A stretch of 42,417 bases of DNA from Prolixibacteraceae bacterium (GTDB lineage: Bacteria > Bacteroidota > Bacteroidia > Bacteroidales > Prolixibacteraceae). Numbering within the stretch: position 1 is the first letter of the stretch; each line of letters starts with the position of its first letter. Both the position numbers and the translations under genes were made by a program. Of the stretch, positions 1 through 7,281 are shown in pieces. The stretch is taken from the NCBI GenBank assembly GCA_019459485.1, contig JAIBEZ010000110.1:1-42417 (forward strand). The letters run 5' to 3'. The notes beneath the pieces are model-generated. The model did not search any database, had not been told where the DNA came from, and saw only the letters and a program-made list of their open reading frames with translations.

Positions 1-492
1 ATCACTGCTGAAAATGCGCTGGCCGCTTCGTCTGATTTTCCGCAAATGAATACAGGTAAATCCACTGGCGAAGAAATTCTGGCAGAGCGTTTTAACAGTT
101 TGTTTGCAGCTGGTTCTGAAGGTGCATTTATTACTGCCGATCAGGTTTTTGAACAGCCTCAGAGCTTTTATACCGTTAATTTTGAGCGGAAAGATAAATA
201 CGATGCCGGACATATTCCGGGGGCGGTGCGCTACAAAACCAACGGAACACTCGGAATTGTTTCAGAAATGCAATCCATTCCAACTGATAAAGAGGTGGCA
301 ATTTATTGCGGAACAGGGCACAATTCGGCATTTGTAAGCGCCTATCTGCGTTTGTTTGGTTACAACGCAAGAACGGTGATGTATGGGAACAATGCATTTA
401 TGCACAGCAAAATGTTGAAAGATAAAGCGTTGCTTTCCTGGCTTCCGTTTACTGAAGCCGAAATTGAAAATTATGCCTACGTGAAAAATTAA
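1..492 (+). CDS. Rhodanese-like sulfurtransferase, 5'-truncated
   Basis: The reading frame is open from base 1, so the gene begins upstream of the window; an internal ATG lies at 46. The visible 163 residues hold a C-terminal rhodanese domain: a stretch ending DAGHIPGAV, which replaces the usual DVR...GHIPGA entry, then strand IYC and the active-site loop CGTGHNS. Rhodaneses carry sulfane sulfur as a persulfide on that Cys, and the Cys is present here. The C terminus (FMHSKMLKD...) continues past the fold. It converges on a minus-strand operon encoding two more rhodanese-like proteins and YeeE/YedE transporters, so a shared role in thiosulfate or persulfide handling is inferred. A tandem-domain protein is possible because the N terminus is missing. 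Domain assignment is fairly sure; substrate is unknown. Confidence 0.75.
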   Translation: MTAENALAASSDFPQMNTGKSTGEEILAERFNSLFAAGSEGAFITADQVFEQPQSFYTVNFERKDKYDAGHIPGAVRYKTNGTLGIVSEMQSIPTDKEVAIYCGTGHNSAFVSAYLRLFGYNARTVMYGNNAFMHSKMLKDKALLSWLPFTEAEIENYAYVKN

Positions 493-671
493 TTTGACTG
501 TCCGTTTGCATACCTATTTGGCAATTTGCGTCAGTCAATTGTGGTCATTTATAGTTATTCCGTTGTGATTTCCGGGCACCTTAATGACTACCAAATGGCA
601 ATTGAATGACTTTTATGACATTGTGTAACATTGCGGACATTCATTAAAATTACAACATTATAAATCGAATC

Positions 672-1136
672 CTATTCCAGTCTGGCCGTTGTGTCAGGCT
701 GGAATTTGTATTTTAATTCCTCCGGGTTCGTATTGATGTTGAGGATAAAAACATTTTTAAAATCCAGCTGATTCAATATTACCCATGCTTTTGAAGCTGT
801 AGTTACATCAGCAGAATAAAGAATCAGGTCTCCCTCCACTTCTTGGAGAATTTTGAGGTTCGACTTATCGAGTAGTTTCTCAAACGGAAGCCTGATCGAA
901 TTTTGAATCCGAAGTGAATCCGGAAGGTCATCACCTCCAACATTAACCACCAGCCACTTGCTTTTTAGCTGAAGGAGTTGATCCGGAGAAAGCAGGTTGC
1001 TGTTATTTTGGGCAGCATCAAGCGCGGTTTTCACGTCCTGCTTGAAAATGTTTTGGTTTGAATTTCTGATAATTACCAAAATCAATAGTACTATTATTAC
1101 AAGGATGACAATCTTTAGATTTTTGAATAGATTCAT
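672..1136 (-). CDS. Membrane-anchored rhodanese-like protein lacking the catalytic Cys
   Basis: 154 residues. One N-terminal membrane segment (about residues 8-23, rich in I, V and L) is followed by a degenerate rhodanese-like domain. The strand before the active-site loop reads LILYSADVTTAS; the position normally held by Cys is not Cys, and the protein has no Cys at all. The same layout (short hydrophobic strand, small loop, TAS-x-AW helix) occurs in the upstream neighbour at 1155-1766, so the two look like paralogues. It is the last gene of a minus-strand operon after two YeeE/YedE halves, 18 bases behind its neighbour. Without the Cys it cannot be a classical sulfurtransferase; a scaffold or sensor role on the outer face of the inner membrane is inference only. 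Confidence 0.6.
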   Translation of the reverse strand: MNLFKNLKIVILVIIVLLILVIIRNSNQNIFKQDVKTALDAAQNNSNLLSPDQLLQLKSKWLVVNVGGDDLPDSLRIQNSIRLPFEKLLDKSNLKILQEVEGDLILYSADVTTASKAWVILNQLDFKNVFILNINTNPEELKYKFQPDTTARLE

Positions 1137-1154
1137 TATGTTTTTGATTTTTAT

Positions 1155-1766
1155 TTATTCGCAGCCTCCGTCGAGTTTCGATTGTATAAGCCTTTTTGCA
1201 TTGAAAAACTGAGTTTTTAAGCTATCGGGCAAGCTGTTTATTTGGGTGAAAGTTCTTCGGGCATTCAGTCTGGTTTCAAAACGGGCATTTTCAGCGGGAG
1301 TAATTTTTTCTCCTGAAAACTGACTGTTCATTACTGTTTTGAACCATTCGTTGAGGCCACCTTTCATGATGAAATTATTCGGATAACCCAAACCTGTAGT
1401 TATTGTCCAGGCATAGCTGGCTGTTTGGTCTGCGTTTCCGTAGAAAATATTTTTTACTTCTTTCTGATTTAGGGTTGGTTGCCACAGTGGATCTAAAAGA
1501 TCAGAAAAAGGAATATTTATTGAGCCGGGAATGTTGAATTCGCGAAATTGGTCGACGCTGCGGACATCAATAATTTGAACGGTACTGTCTTCATTATTCA
1601 TAAAGCGGGCCACCTGATCCACCGAAAAATAAATGTCGTCGGAACTTGATTTTGACAGCAATTCTGTCGGTTTCAGGCGGAATGATTTTGCTGCATTGAA
1701 AGGTAAAAAGGCCAGGATTATTCCAATCCCAACGAGCAATACTGAATATTTTATTCGTGCATCCAT
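1155..1766 (-). CDS. Membrane-anchored rhodanese-like protein with C-terminal GGC tail
   Basis: 203 residues from the ATG at 1766. The frame is open further upstream to 1823, but that would overlap the preceding gene, which ends at 1777, and would put a basic segment before the membrane helix. Residues 8-24 form a membrane anchor. The rhodanese fold is clear (IIDVRSVDQFREFNIPGSINIPFSDLL, about 65-91), but the active-site loop is YGNADQTAS, with Gly110 where Cys should be. The only Cys is Cys202 in the terminal GGCE, on a flexible tail. The gene sits 10 bases behind the YeeE/YedE gene and 18 bases before a second Cys-less rhodanese. A swinging Cys tail that receives sulfur from the transporter is an attractive but untested idea. 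Confidence 0.7.
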   Translation of the reverse strand: MDARIKYSVLLVGIGIILAFLPFNAAKSFRLKPTELLSKSSSDDIYFSVDQVARFMNNEDSTVQIIDVRSVDQFREFNIPGSINIPFSDLLDPLWQPTLNQKEVKNIFYGNADQTASYAWTITTGLGYPNNFIMKGGLNEWFKTVMNSQFSGEKITPAENARFETRLNARRTFTQINSLPDSLKTQFFNAKRLIQSKLDGGCE

Positions 1767-1776
1767 TTTTCTCGGT

Positions 1777-2379
1777 TTACAGATCATTTGTAATTTCAGC
1801 GCGGCTGAATTTCTTCTCGGCAAGTTCTGCCAGCCAGAATAACGCTATGGCTGCAAGGATCAAAATCAACGTAAATATTTCCGGCGATACTCCCATCCAT
1901 TCGTCAATTTGCATGGGGCCTTTGTAATTTTCCATGGCCATTGTTTGGATGAACGGATAGGTTTCGGCAAAAAGAAAAGCGCCAACCATTCCGCCAAGCA
2001 GAAAAATCATCGCGTCAATTTTTCCGATGGAAAGTGCGCTGATGCCTGTTCCGGGGCAATATCCGCCCATGATAAAACCTGCGCCCATAATGATTCCGCC
2101 GATGATAGTCGCATTCATATAATAAGGGTTGACAAATACCAGTTTCAGGTTGAGCAGGCCAAAATAACTGAGCAATTGCGAGCCCGCCAGCGCAACAATT
2201 GCCGCTGTAAAAAATACTTTGAGCACAGTGGTATCGTATCCGTAAAACATTCCGGCCAGTTTCCGGCTCGACGAAAATCCTGCCTGTTCCAAAGCAAAAC
2301 CAAAACCGATCCCGATACAAAAAGCGATCAGCAGGTTGATCCATTCCGGTAATTCTGATAATATTGTAAGAGGTCCCAT
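1777..2379 (-). CDS. YeeE/YedE family sulfur-transport membrane protein (half-size, CPGT type)
   Basis: 200 residues with about five or six hydrophobic segments. The family signature is GGYCPGTGISAL, the conserved Cys motif of YeeE/YedE (TsuA) proteins, which carry thiosulfate or related sulfur compounds across the inner membrane using a line of Cys residues. Full-length YeeE is about 330-350 residues with two pseudo-symmetric halves; this protein is one half and its neighbour at 2453-2965 supplies the other Cys motif, so the pair probably forms a split transporter. The C terminus is cytosolic-looking (AEKKFSRAEITNDL). It is cotranscribed with two rhodanese-like proteins. The transported species is not shown by the sequence. 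Confidence 0.85.
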   Translation of the reverse strand: MGPLTILSELPEWINLLIAFCIGIGFGFALEQAGFSSSRKLAGMFYGYDTTVLKVFFTAAIVALAGSQLLSYFGLLNLKLVFVNPYYMNATIIGGIIMGAGFIMGGYCPGTGISALSIGKIDAMIFLLGGMVGAFLFAETYPFIQTMAMENYKGPMQIDEWMGVSPEIFTLILILAAIALFWLAELAEKKFSRAEITNDL

Positions 2380-2452
2380 GTATTTAATTTTGAATTTTGA
2401 ATTTTGAATGATGACTTTGAATGATGAATTCTGATCTGGAACTTGGAACTTC

Positions 2453-2965
2453 TCAAATCCATAATTTCCTAAAAAACCAGGCGAAAATATAGGCCGAACC
2501 GAAAATGGCGATCATGGTTACAAAACCGGCTACCGAAAGAACCGCCATGCCCGAAAGTGCTGCGCCGCTGGTGCAACCCCGCGCCAATTGTGCCCCGTAA
2601 ACAAAAAATACACCTCCGAGGAATGCAAAAAGTAACCGCTTGTTATTCGATATTTTTGGTGATTTTTCGATCTTGAATTTTAAACGGTGGGAGAGGGCTC
2701 CTGAAATAAAACCACCCAAAACCATCCCGAAGACTTCAAGCGCCAACCAGTTTTTCAGAGGGCTTTCACCATTTTCGAAATACTTGCTATAATAAGCCGA
2801 TTCCATTGCATGTTGTTTATCGACTGCCCCAACCAGTGCCACCACTGTGTATTTTATGCCGCCGCTTGCACCAAGACCACGTCCGGAGAGAAACATGGCC
2901 GCCAGAAGAACCAATCCAAGCAGCACTCCTGCAAGGTAAGGATTCATGTAATTTCTTTTGTTCAT
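2453..2965 (-). CDS. YeeE/YedE family sulfur-transport membrane protein (half-size, GCTSG type)
   Basis: 170 residues from the ATG at 2965; ATGs at 2974 and 2947 are alternatives and none has a strong ribosome binding site. Membrane segments lie near the N terminus (YLAGVLLGLVLLAAMFLSG), in the middle (LALEVFGMVLGGFISGAL) and at the C terminus. The signature GAQLARGCTSGAALSG is the conserved YeeE/YedE motif with its transport Cys. It is first in a minus-strand operon and is followed after a 73-base spacer of TTTGAA-like short repeats by the complementary half transporter. Split two-gene YeeE systems are common in Bacteroidota and Proteobacteria. Role: probable inner-membrane uptake of thiosulfate-like sulfur. 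Confidence 0.85.
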   Translation of the reverse strand: MNKRNYMNPYLAGVLLGLVLLAAMFLSGRGLGASGGIKYTVVALVGAVDKQHAMESAYYSKYFENGESPLKNWLALEVFGMVLGGFISGALSHRLKFKIEKSPKISNNKRLLFAFLGGVFFVYGAQLARGCTSGAALSGMAVLSVAGFVTMIAIFGSAYIFAWFFRKLWI

Positions 2966-3140
2966 TACTCGCATTTCAAATGAGAAAATAACTTGTAAGA
3001 CAATTTAATGGTAGTTATTGTTTTTGTGAATGATTAAAAGATAGCATGTTTTAAATGTTATAGAGTAATGAGTATTTTTATGCAGTTTAATGTATTAATG
3101 ACGTGAGGTAAATTCACAGATATGTTTTAAAATAATATAC

Positions 3141-4199
3141 ATGAAGAAGAGGCTTCGAATTTTAATTTTTTTCCTGCTAACATTCGTTTCATTTGGACGA
3201 TGCAGCGAAAAAGGACCCAATCAGGTCATAGATGTGAAACCTACTTTTACCAATCCTGTTTGGGATGGCGCCGATCCATGGTTGGTAAAACAAGGAGATG
3301 ATTACATTTACTGTTTTTCGTTCAATAACTCAATTATTCTTTCGAAGTCAAAAAAGATGACCCAAAAAGGAGTAGTTAAAAATATCTGGACGGCTCCTGC
3401 AAACGGGTGGAACCGAGCCTGTGTCTGGGCTCCTGAAATTCATTTCATACAAGGTCGCTGGTATGTTTATTATGCCGCAGGAGAAGCCGGCCCTCCATTT
3501 ATCCATCAACGCACAGGCGTTCTTCGCTCTGCCACCGAAGATGTATTCAGTGATTACGAAGATATGGGAATCCTTTATACCGGCGATAATCCTGCCGATC
3601 CTGCTTCCAATATTTGGGCAATAGATATGACATTACTGGAGCACAAAGGAAAACTTTACAGCATTTGGTCGGGTTGGATCAAACAGGAAAAGACCGATGC
3701 CACGCAACAACATTTGTATATTTCGGAAATGGAAAACCCATACACGATGAAAGGCAAAAGGGTAAAACTTTCGTCGCCTGCTGAAAGCTGGGAAACCGGC
3801 GGGCCACTCAACCTGAATGAAGGTGCCCAAATACTGAAAAACGGAGAAAAAGTGTTTGTCATCTATTCGTGCCGCGAATCGTGGCTCGCAGAATACCGGC
3901 AGGGAATGCTACAATTGATTGATCCTGACGGAAACCTGCTCGACCCGACCAACTGGAAGAAAACCGGCCCGGTATTTCAGGGAAATTCGAAAGTTCATGG
4001 TGTTGGACACTGTTCGTTCGTAAAATCGCCTGACAATACTGAAGACTGGATCATTTACCATTCCAAGAAAAATACAACTCCTGGCTGGGAACGCGATGTA
4101 CGAATGCAACCTTTCAACTGGAAAGCCGACGGAACGCCTGATTTTGGGGAAGCAATTCCATCCGGTCAGAAATTGAATCTTCCTTCAGGAGAAAAATAG
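3141..4199 (+). CDS. Glycoside hydrolase family 43 protein
   Basis: 352 residues. The N-terminal hydrophobic signal (about 5-18) is followed by Cys21; FGRC is a poor lipobox, so it may be a lipoprotein or simply secreted. The five-blade beta-propeller GH43 catalytic triad is visible: Asp45 in DGADPW (general base), Asp162 in WAIDMTLL (pKa modulator) and Glu227 in LNEGAQ (general acid). GH43 enzymes are inverting arabinofuranosidases, arabinanases, xylosidases or galactosidases; the compact single-domain form and the APEIH motif resemble arabinan-type subfamilies, but the substrate cannot be fixed from sequence alone. The next gene, a clan GH-A glycosidase, starts 33 bases downstream and a terminator follows that gene, so the two form an operon. 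Confidence 0.85.
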   Translation: MKKRLRILIFFLLTFVSFGRCSEKGPNQVIDVKPTFTNPVWDGADPWLVKQGDDYIYCFSFNNSIILSKSKKMTQKGVVKNIWTAPANGWNRACVWAPEIHFIQGRWYVYYAAGEAGPPFIHQRTGVLRSATEDVFSDYEDMGILYTGDNPADPASNIWAIDMTLLEHKGKLYSIWSGWIKQEKTDATQQHLYISEMENPYTMKGKRVKLSSPAESWETGGPLNLNEGAQILKNGEKVFVIYSCRESWLAEYRQGMLQLIDPDGNLLDPTNWKKTGPVFQGNSKVHGVGHCSFVKSPDNTEDWIIYHSKKNTTPGWERDVRMQPFNWKADGTPDFGEAIPSGQKLNLPSGEK

Positions 4200-4232
4200 T
4201 TACACATTTTAAAAACCAAATAAATTTAAATC

Positions 4233-5315
4233 ATGAAGAAAAACATCCTTTTATTAGCGATTGCCGGTTTTTTCCTTCTGGCTGCTTGTCAGGAAAAACC
4301 GAAAGAAAAACAAGTAGTTTCAACACGCTGGACTGACACACACGCACAACAATGGAGTGCCGAAAACGGATGGCTGCGTGGAAGCAATTTCAATCCGAGT
4401 ACTGCCATCAATCAGTTGGAAACCTGGCAGGCAGAATCGTTCGACACTGCCACCATCAACCGCGAACTAGGCTGGGCCGAAGGAATTGGAATGAATGCGA
4501 TGCGCGTGTACCTGCACCATGTAGCCTGGAAAGTTGATCAGCAGGGATTTAAAGACAGAATGAGTACTTATTTAAACATTGCAGAGAAACACGGAATCAA
4601 AACAATTTTTGTGTTTTTCGATGATTGCTGGAACCCAACTTACGCTGCAGGCAAACAGCCGGAACCAAAATTAGGCGTTCACAATTCTGGTTGGGTGCGC
4701 GATCCGGGCGATTTGCTTTTTCAGGACTCAACCATAATAAATGAACTGGAATTGTATGTGAAAGATGTGCTGACTACTTTTAAAGACGACAAACGCATTG
4801 CCATTTGGGATTTGTACAACGAGCCAGGAAATTCAGGATATGGCAATAAATCACTTCCGCTGCTGAAAAAAGTGTTTGAATGGGGTTGGGAAGTTCGTCC
4901 GTCGCAACCATTATCGGTAGGCGTATGGAATTTAAGTTTATCCGACCTCAATAAATTTCAGGTTGAAAACTCAGATATTATCACCTATCACAATTACGAA
5001 GGCCCTGAAAAACACCAGGCAGCAATTGACACCCTCAAACTATACAATCGCCCGATGGTTTGTACAGAATACATGGCCCGCCGGAACAACAGTTTGTTTA
5101 CCAACATTATGCCCATCCTGAAAGAACAAAACATTGGCGCCATCAACTGGGGATTGGTTTCCGGAAAATCAAATACCAAATATGCCTGGGACGAGCCCAT
5201 TGCCGATGGATCGGAACCACCGCTTTGGTTTCACGAAATTTTCCATCCCGATGGAACTCCTTACAAACAGGAAGAAGTTGATCTGATCAAAAGTTTGACT
5301 GGGAAAAGTCAATAG
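4233..5315 (+). CDS. Clan GH-A (GH5-like) glycoside hydrolase lipoprotein
   Basis: 360 residues. The signal peptide ends in a good lipobox, LLAAC, with Cys19 as the lipidated residue. The (beta/alpha)8 barrel has the clan GH-A retaining pair: Glu197 in WDLYNEP (acid/base) and Glu279 in MVCTEYMAR (nucleophile). Conserved RVYLHH near strand 2 and TYHNYEGP before the nucleophile fit GH5-type cellulase/xylanase/mannanase-like enzymes, and relatives are often labelled 1,4-beta-xylanase. The substrate is not decided by the sequence. It follows the GH43 gene by 33 bases and is closed by a strong terminator at 5345-5380. It is probably anchored to a membrane on the periplasmic or outer side. Confidence 0.8.
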   Translation: MKKNILLLAIAGFFLLAACQEKPKEKQVVSTRWTDTHAQQWSAENGWLRGSNFNPSTAINQLETWQAESFDTATINRELGWAEGIGMNAMRVYLHHVAWKVDQQGFKDRMSTYLNIAEKHGIKTIFVFFDDCWNPTYAAGKQPEPKLGVHNSGWVRDPGDLLFQDSTIINELELYVKDVLTTFKDDKRIAIWDLYNEPGNSGYGNKSLPLLKKVFEWGWEVRPSQPLSVGVWNLSLSDLNKFQVENSDIITYHNYEGPEKHQAAIDTLKLYNRPMVCTEYMARRNNSLFTNIMPILKEQNIGAINWGLVSGKSNTKYAWDEPIADGSEPPLWFHEIFHPDGTPYKQEEVDLIKSLTGKSQ

Positions 5316-5344
5316 GCAGTCGCGGTTTTCAGTCGCTATCTGAT

Positions 5345-5380
5345 AAGGTCAGCATGTATTATTTGCATGCTGACCTTTTT
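5345..5380 (+). terminator. Intrinsic terminator after the GH43/GH5-like operon
   Basis: A perfect 12-bp stem (AAGGTCAGCATG at 5345-5356 with its complement at 5366-5377) encloses a 9-base loop and runs into T residues to 5380. It lies 29 bases after the stop of the GH5-like gene. Confidence 0.9.
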
Positions 5381-5427
5381 CATTTAAAAAGTTCTAAATT
5401 TGAATACTTGTCTTTAATCAATGTTCT

Positions 5428-5916
5428 ATGGTGTCACTATCTTCAAAAATCAGTTTTGCAGCACCAGTTATCCGGCACGGGGGAATGAATGCCGGATATG
5501 TAGAATTTCCGTTCAGTGTGGAAGAAGTATTTGGCACGCGCGGAATGGTGAAAGTAAAAGCATTGTTCGATGGAAAAGCAGAATACCGTGGAATTATGAG
5601 CAACATGGGAACTGGCTGCCACATTTTGATCCTAACTCAGGAAGTCCGGCGTAAGTTGGGAAAATCGTTCGGAGATTCGGTTTTGGTTGAGCTGGAACAC
5701 GACCTTGAAAAAAGGGAAGTAACTATTCACGAAGACGTTCAAAATTTACTGAACGAATATCCGGAAGCGCAGACCTTTTTCGAAAAACTATCTTATACCC
5801 ACCGTAAAGAGTACATCAATTGGATAACTTCGGCCAAACGAGAGGAAACCCGCACCAAACGAATGGTTGAGTTCATCGAAAAACTGCTGCAAAAGAAAAA
5901 GCCGGATCAGAAATAA
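5428..5916 (+). CDS. DUF1905 / YdeI-OmpD-associated domain protein
   Basis: 162 residues, no signal peptide, so cytosolic. Residues about 5-95 form a small beta-rich DUF1905 domain (VEFPFSVEEVFGTRGMVKVKALFDG, then GCHILILTQEVRRKLGK). Residues about 110-155 form the helical YdeI/OmpD-associated domain (FEKLSYTHRKEYINWITSAKREETRTKRM), a motif found in proteins sometimes annotated as bacteriocin-protection proteins. The molecular function of the family is not settled. It stands alone after a terminator, with the small membrane protein on the opposite strand downstream. Confidence 0.85.
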   Translation: MVSLSSKISFAAPVIRHGGMNAGYVEFPFSVEEVFGTRGMVKVKALFDGKAEYRGIMSNMGTGCHILILTQEVRRKLGKSFGDSVLVELEHDLEKREVTIHEDVQNLLNEYPEAQTFFEKLSYTHRKEYINWITSAKREETRTKRMVEFIEKLLQKKKPDQK

Positions 5917-5973
5917 ACTTCACTGGAAATATTTCCGTGTTGGGCGCAGAATAAAAGTAAACCACATTGCCGG

Positions 5974-6261
5974 TTATTGCATCAAACGAATTCTTCTATG
6001 CAATACCCACGAAATAATTATGGTCAGACCAACAACAATCAATTTAATCAGGAAGCTCACCTCCACAATTGTCCACTCACCCATCGTGCCCGACCATACA
6101 GGCAAAACACTTAATGTTTTGGGCGAAAATCGGGTAATTACCAAATTGCTTACATAGTCATTTCGAATGTCATGAAGGGCTAAAAAATCAAGAAATAAAC
6201 ACATCAACAGTACAAATATAAGCCCCAATAAAATTTTTGTTAAAGCCGAAGTTGTTTTCAT
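5974..6261 (-). CDS. Small two-helix membrane protein, unknown function
   Basis: 95 residues not recognised as a named family. Two hydrophobic helices (about 9-29 and 67-88) flank a central segment of mixed character (HDIRNDYVSNLVITRFSPKTL), and the C terminus is basic (HRRIRLMQ). The layout suggests a small inner-membrane protein with a periplasmic or cytosolic loop. It converges with the DUF1905 gene, 57 bases apart, and is divergent from the AlkD-like gene. Coding status is supported by length, ATG start and lack of a competing gene on the other strand, but no homology was recognised, so confidence is moderate. Confidence 0.5.
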   Translation of the reverse strand: MKTTSALTKILLGLIFVLLMCLFLDFLALHDIRNDYVSNLVITRFSPKTLSVLPVWSGTMGEWTIVEVSFLIKLIVVGLTIIISWVLHRRIRLMQ

Positions 6262-6393
6262 ACAGTTTTATTTTTATGTGACGAAATAGTAACGTAAATT
6301 TGAATCCAATTAGTATAATCATTTGAATTAAATTATTACTAATGAATACATTATACAATTACCAGATGATAACAAATACTAAACAACACAACC

Positions 6394-7110
6394 GTGATAA
6401 CAACCAACCTAATTCAGGAAATCAGAACCTATTGCATGGTCAATGCCAACGCAGAACAATTACAAAAATCCCAGCGTTTTTTTAAGGACGAATTCGTGGG
6501 GTACGGGCTAACGGCTCCGCAAGTACACGGCAAAGTAAAAGAAATGCTGAAGCAGGATGGGTTCAACCTGCAGACCGTTCTGGATGCTGCCCCTGAATTA
6601 ATGAAAGGCGGTATGTACGAAGAAATCTCGATGGGTTTGCTGTTGATCGATGGACTTTGGAAACAGTTTATTCCCGAAACTTTTCGAATTATTGGCAGTT
6701 GGTTTTCATTCAGCATCACCAACTGGGCACATGCGGATACGCTGGCAATGTTCACTTTACCTCGGTTTCTGGATAAAAAGATTCTCGAAATGAATGATTT
6801 CAGTCCATGGCTCAATTCTCCGTATAAATTTCAGCGGCGATGTGTGCCGGTAACGCTGATCAAACACATAAAGAAAACCCGACAGGTAATGCCTTCGATT
6901 CTTTTTGTTGAAAAGTTGATGGCTGATCCGGAGCGGGAAGTTCATCAGGGTATGGGCTGGTTCCTGCGCGAATCCTGGAAGATCAGTCCAGCCGAAACAG
7001 AATCATTCCTCGAAAAATGGAAGCATACTGCACCGCGGCTGATCATTCAATATGCCTGCGAAAAGATGACAGCAGAAAATAAGCTGCGGTTCAAACGGGC
7101 AAAGAAGTAG
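6394..7110 (+). CDS. DNA alkylation repair protein (AlkD-like HEAT-repeat glycosylase family)
   Basis: 238 residues, all-helical and without a signal peptide. AlkC/AlkD-type features are visible: YGLTAPQVHGKVKEML near the N terminus, SFSITNWAHADTLAMF in the middle, PYKFQRRCVPVTLIKHIKK, and REVHQGMGWFLRESWKISPAETESFLEKW, the usual final repeats. AlkD-type proteins excise bulky or positively charged alkylated bases such as N7- and N3-alkylpurines. The frame starts with GTG at 6394; the next in-frame ATG is at 6436, and starting there would cut into the first helix, so GTG is preferred with some doubt. The gene is monocistronic and followed by a hairpin terminator shared with the convergent GH2 gene. 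Confidence 0.85.
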   Translation: MITTNLIQEIRTYCMVNANAEQLQKSQRFFKDEFVGYGLTAPQVHGKVKEMLKQDGFNLQTVLDAAPELMKGGMYEEISMGLLLIDGLWKQFIPETFRIIGSWFSFSITNWAHADTLAMFTLPRFLDKKILEMNDFSPWLNSPYKFQRRCVPVTLIKHIKKTRQVMPSILFVEKLMADPEREVHQGMGWFLRESWKISPAETESFLEKWKHTAPRLIIQYACEKMTAENKLRFKRAKK

Positions 7111-7162
7111 TTTCTTTAAATTGAATAACCGTTTATTCTGAATATTGAGGCGATATCCTTTG

Positions 7163-7184
7163 CCGTCCCGATCCATCGGGACGG
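7163..7184. repeat. Short palindrome between convergent genes
   Basis: Ten-base arms CCGTCCCGAT and ATCGGGACGG around a 2-base spacer. Palindromes of this GTCCCGAT type are familiar in Bacteroidota intergenic DNA. There is no T tract next to it, so it is more likely a REP-like repeat than a terminator. Confidence 0.6.
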
Positions 7185-7194
7185 GTAAAATTAA

Positions 7195-7227
7195 GATGCC
7201 CACGCTGGGTTTTCCAACATGGGCATC
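7195..7227. terminator. Bidirectional terminator hairpin between alkD-like and GH2 genes
   Basis: Stem GATGCCCA (7195-7202) pairs with TGGGCATC (7220-7227), with a further inner TGG/CCA stem. A T-rich tract follows on + (7229-7238) and another on minus (complement of 7187-7193). It is well placed to end both the + gene (stop at 7110) and the minus GH2 gene (stop at 7282). Confidence 0.7.
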
Positions 7228-7281
7228 CATATTTTTTAGTGATCGGATGAACTCAAGTCATCGGATCAGTTCAAGCTAATT

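Noticed and set aside
676-703. Terminator at the end of the minus-strand rhodanese operon
   Set aside because: An imperfect ATTCCAG...CTGGAAT repeat overlaps the stop codon but has no T tract on the minus strand, so it is not called.
1909-2352. 147-codon open frame on + opposite the YeeE/YedE gene
   Set aside because: It lies wholly antisense to a well-supported membrane protein gene and its product is rich in His, Lys and Cys without family features, as expected from the mirror of a hydrophobic gene.
2380-2452. Regulatory repeat between the two YeeE/YedE halves
   Set aside because: Short irregular TTTGAA copies only; this looks like low-complexity spacer.
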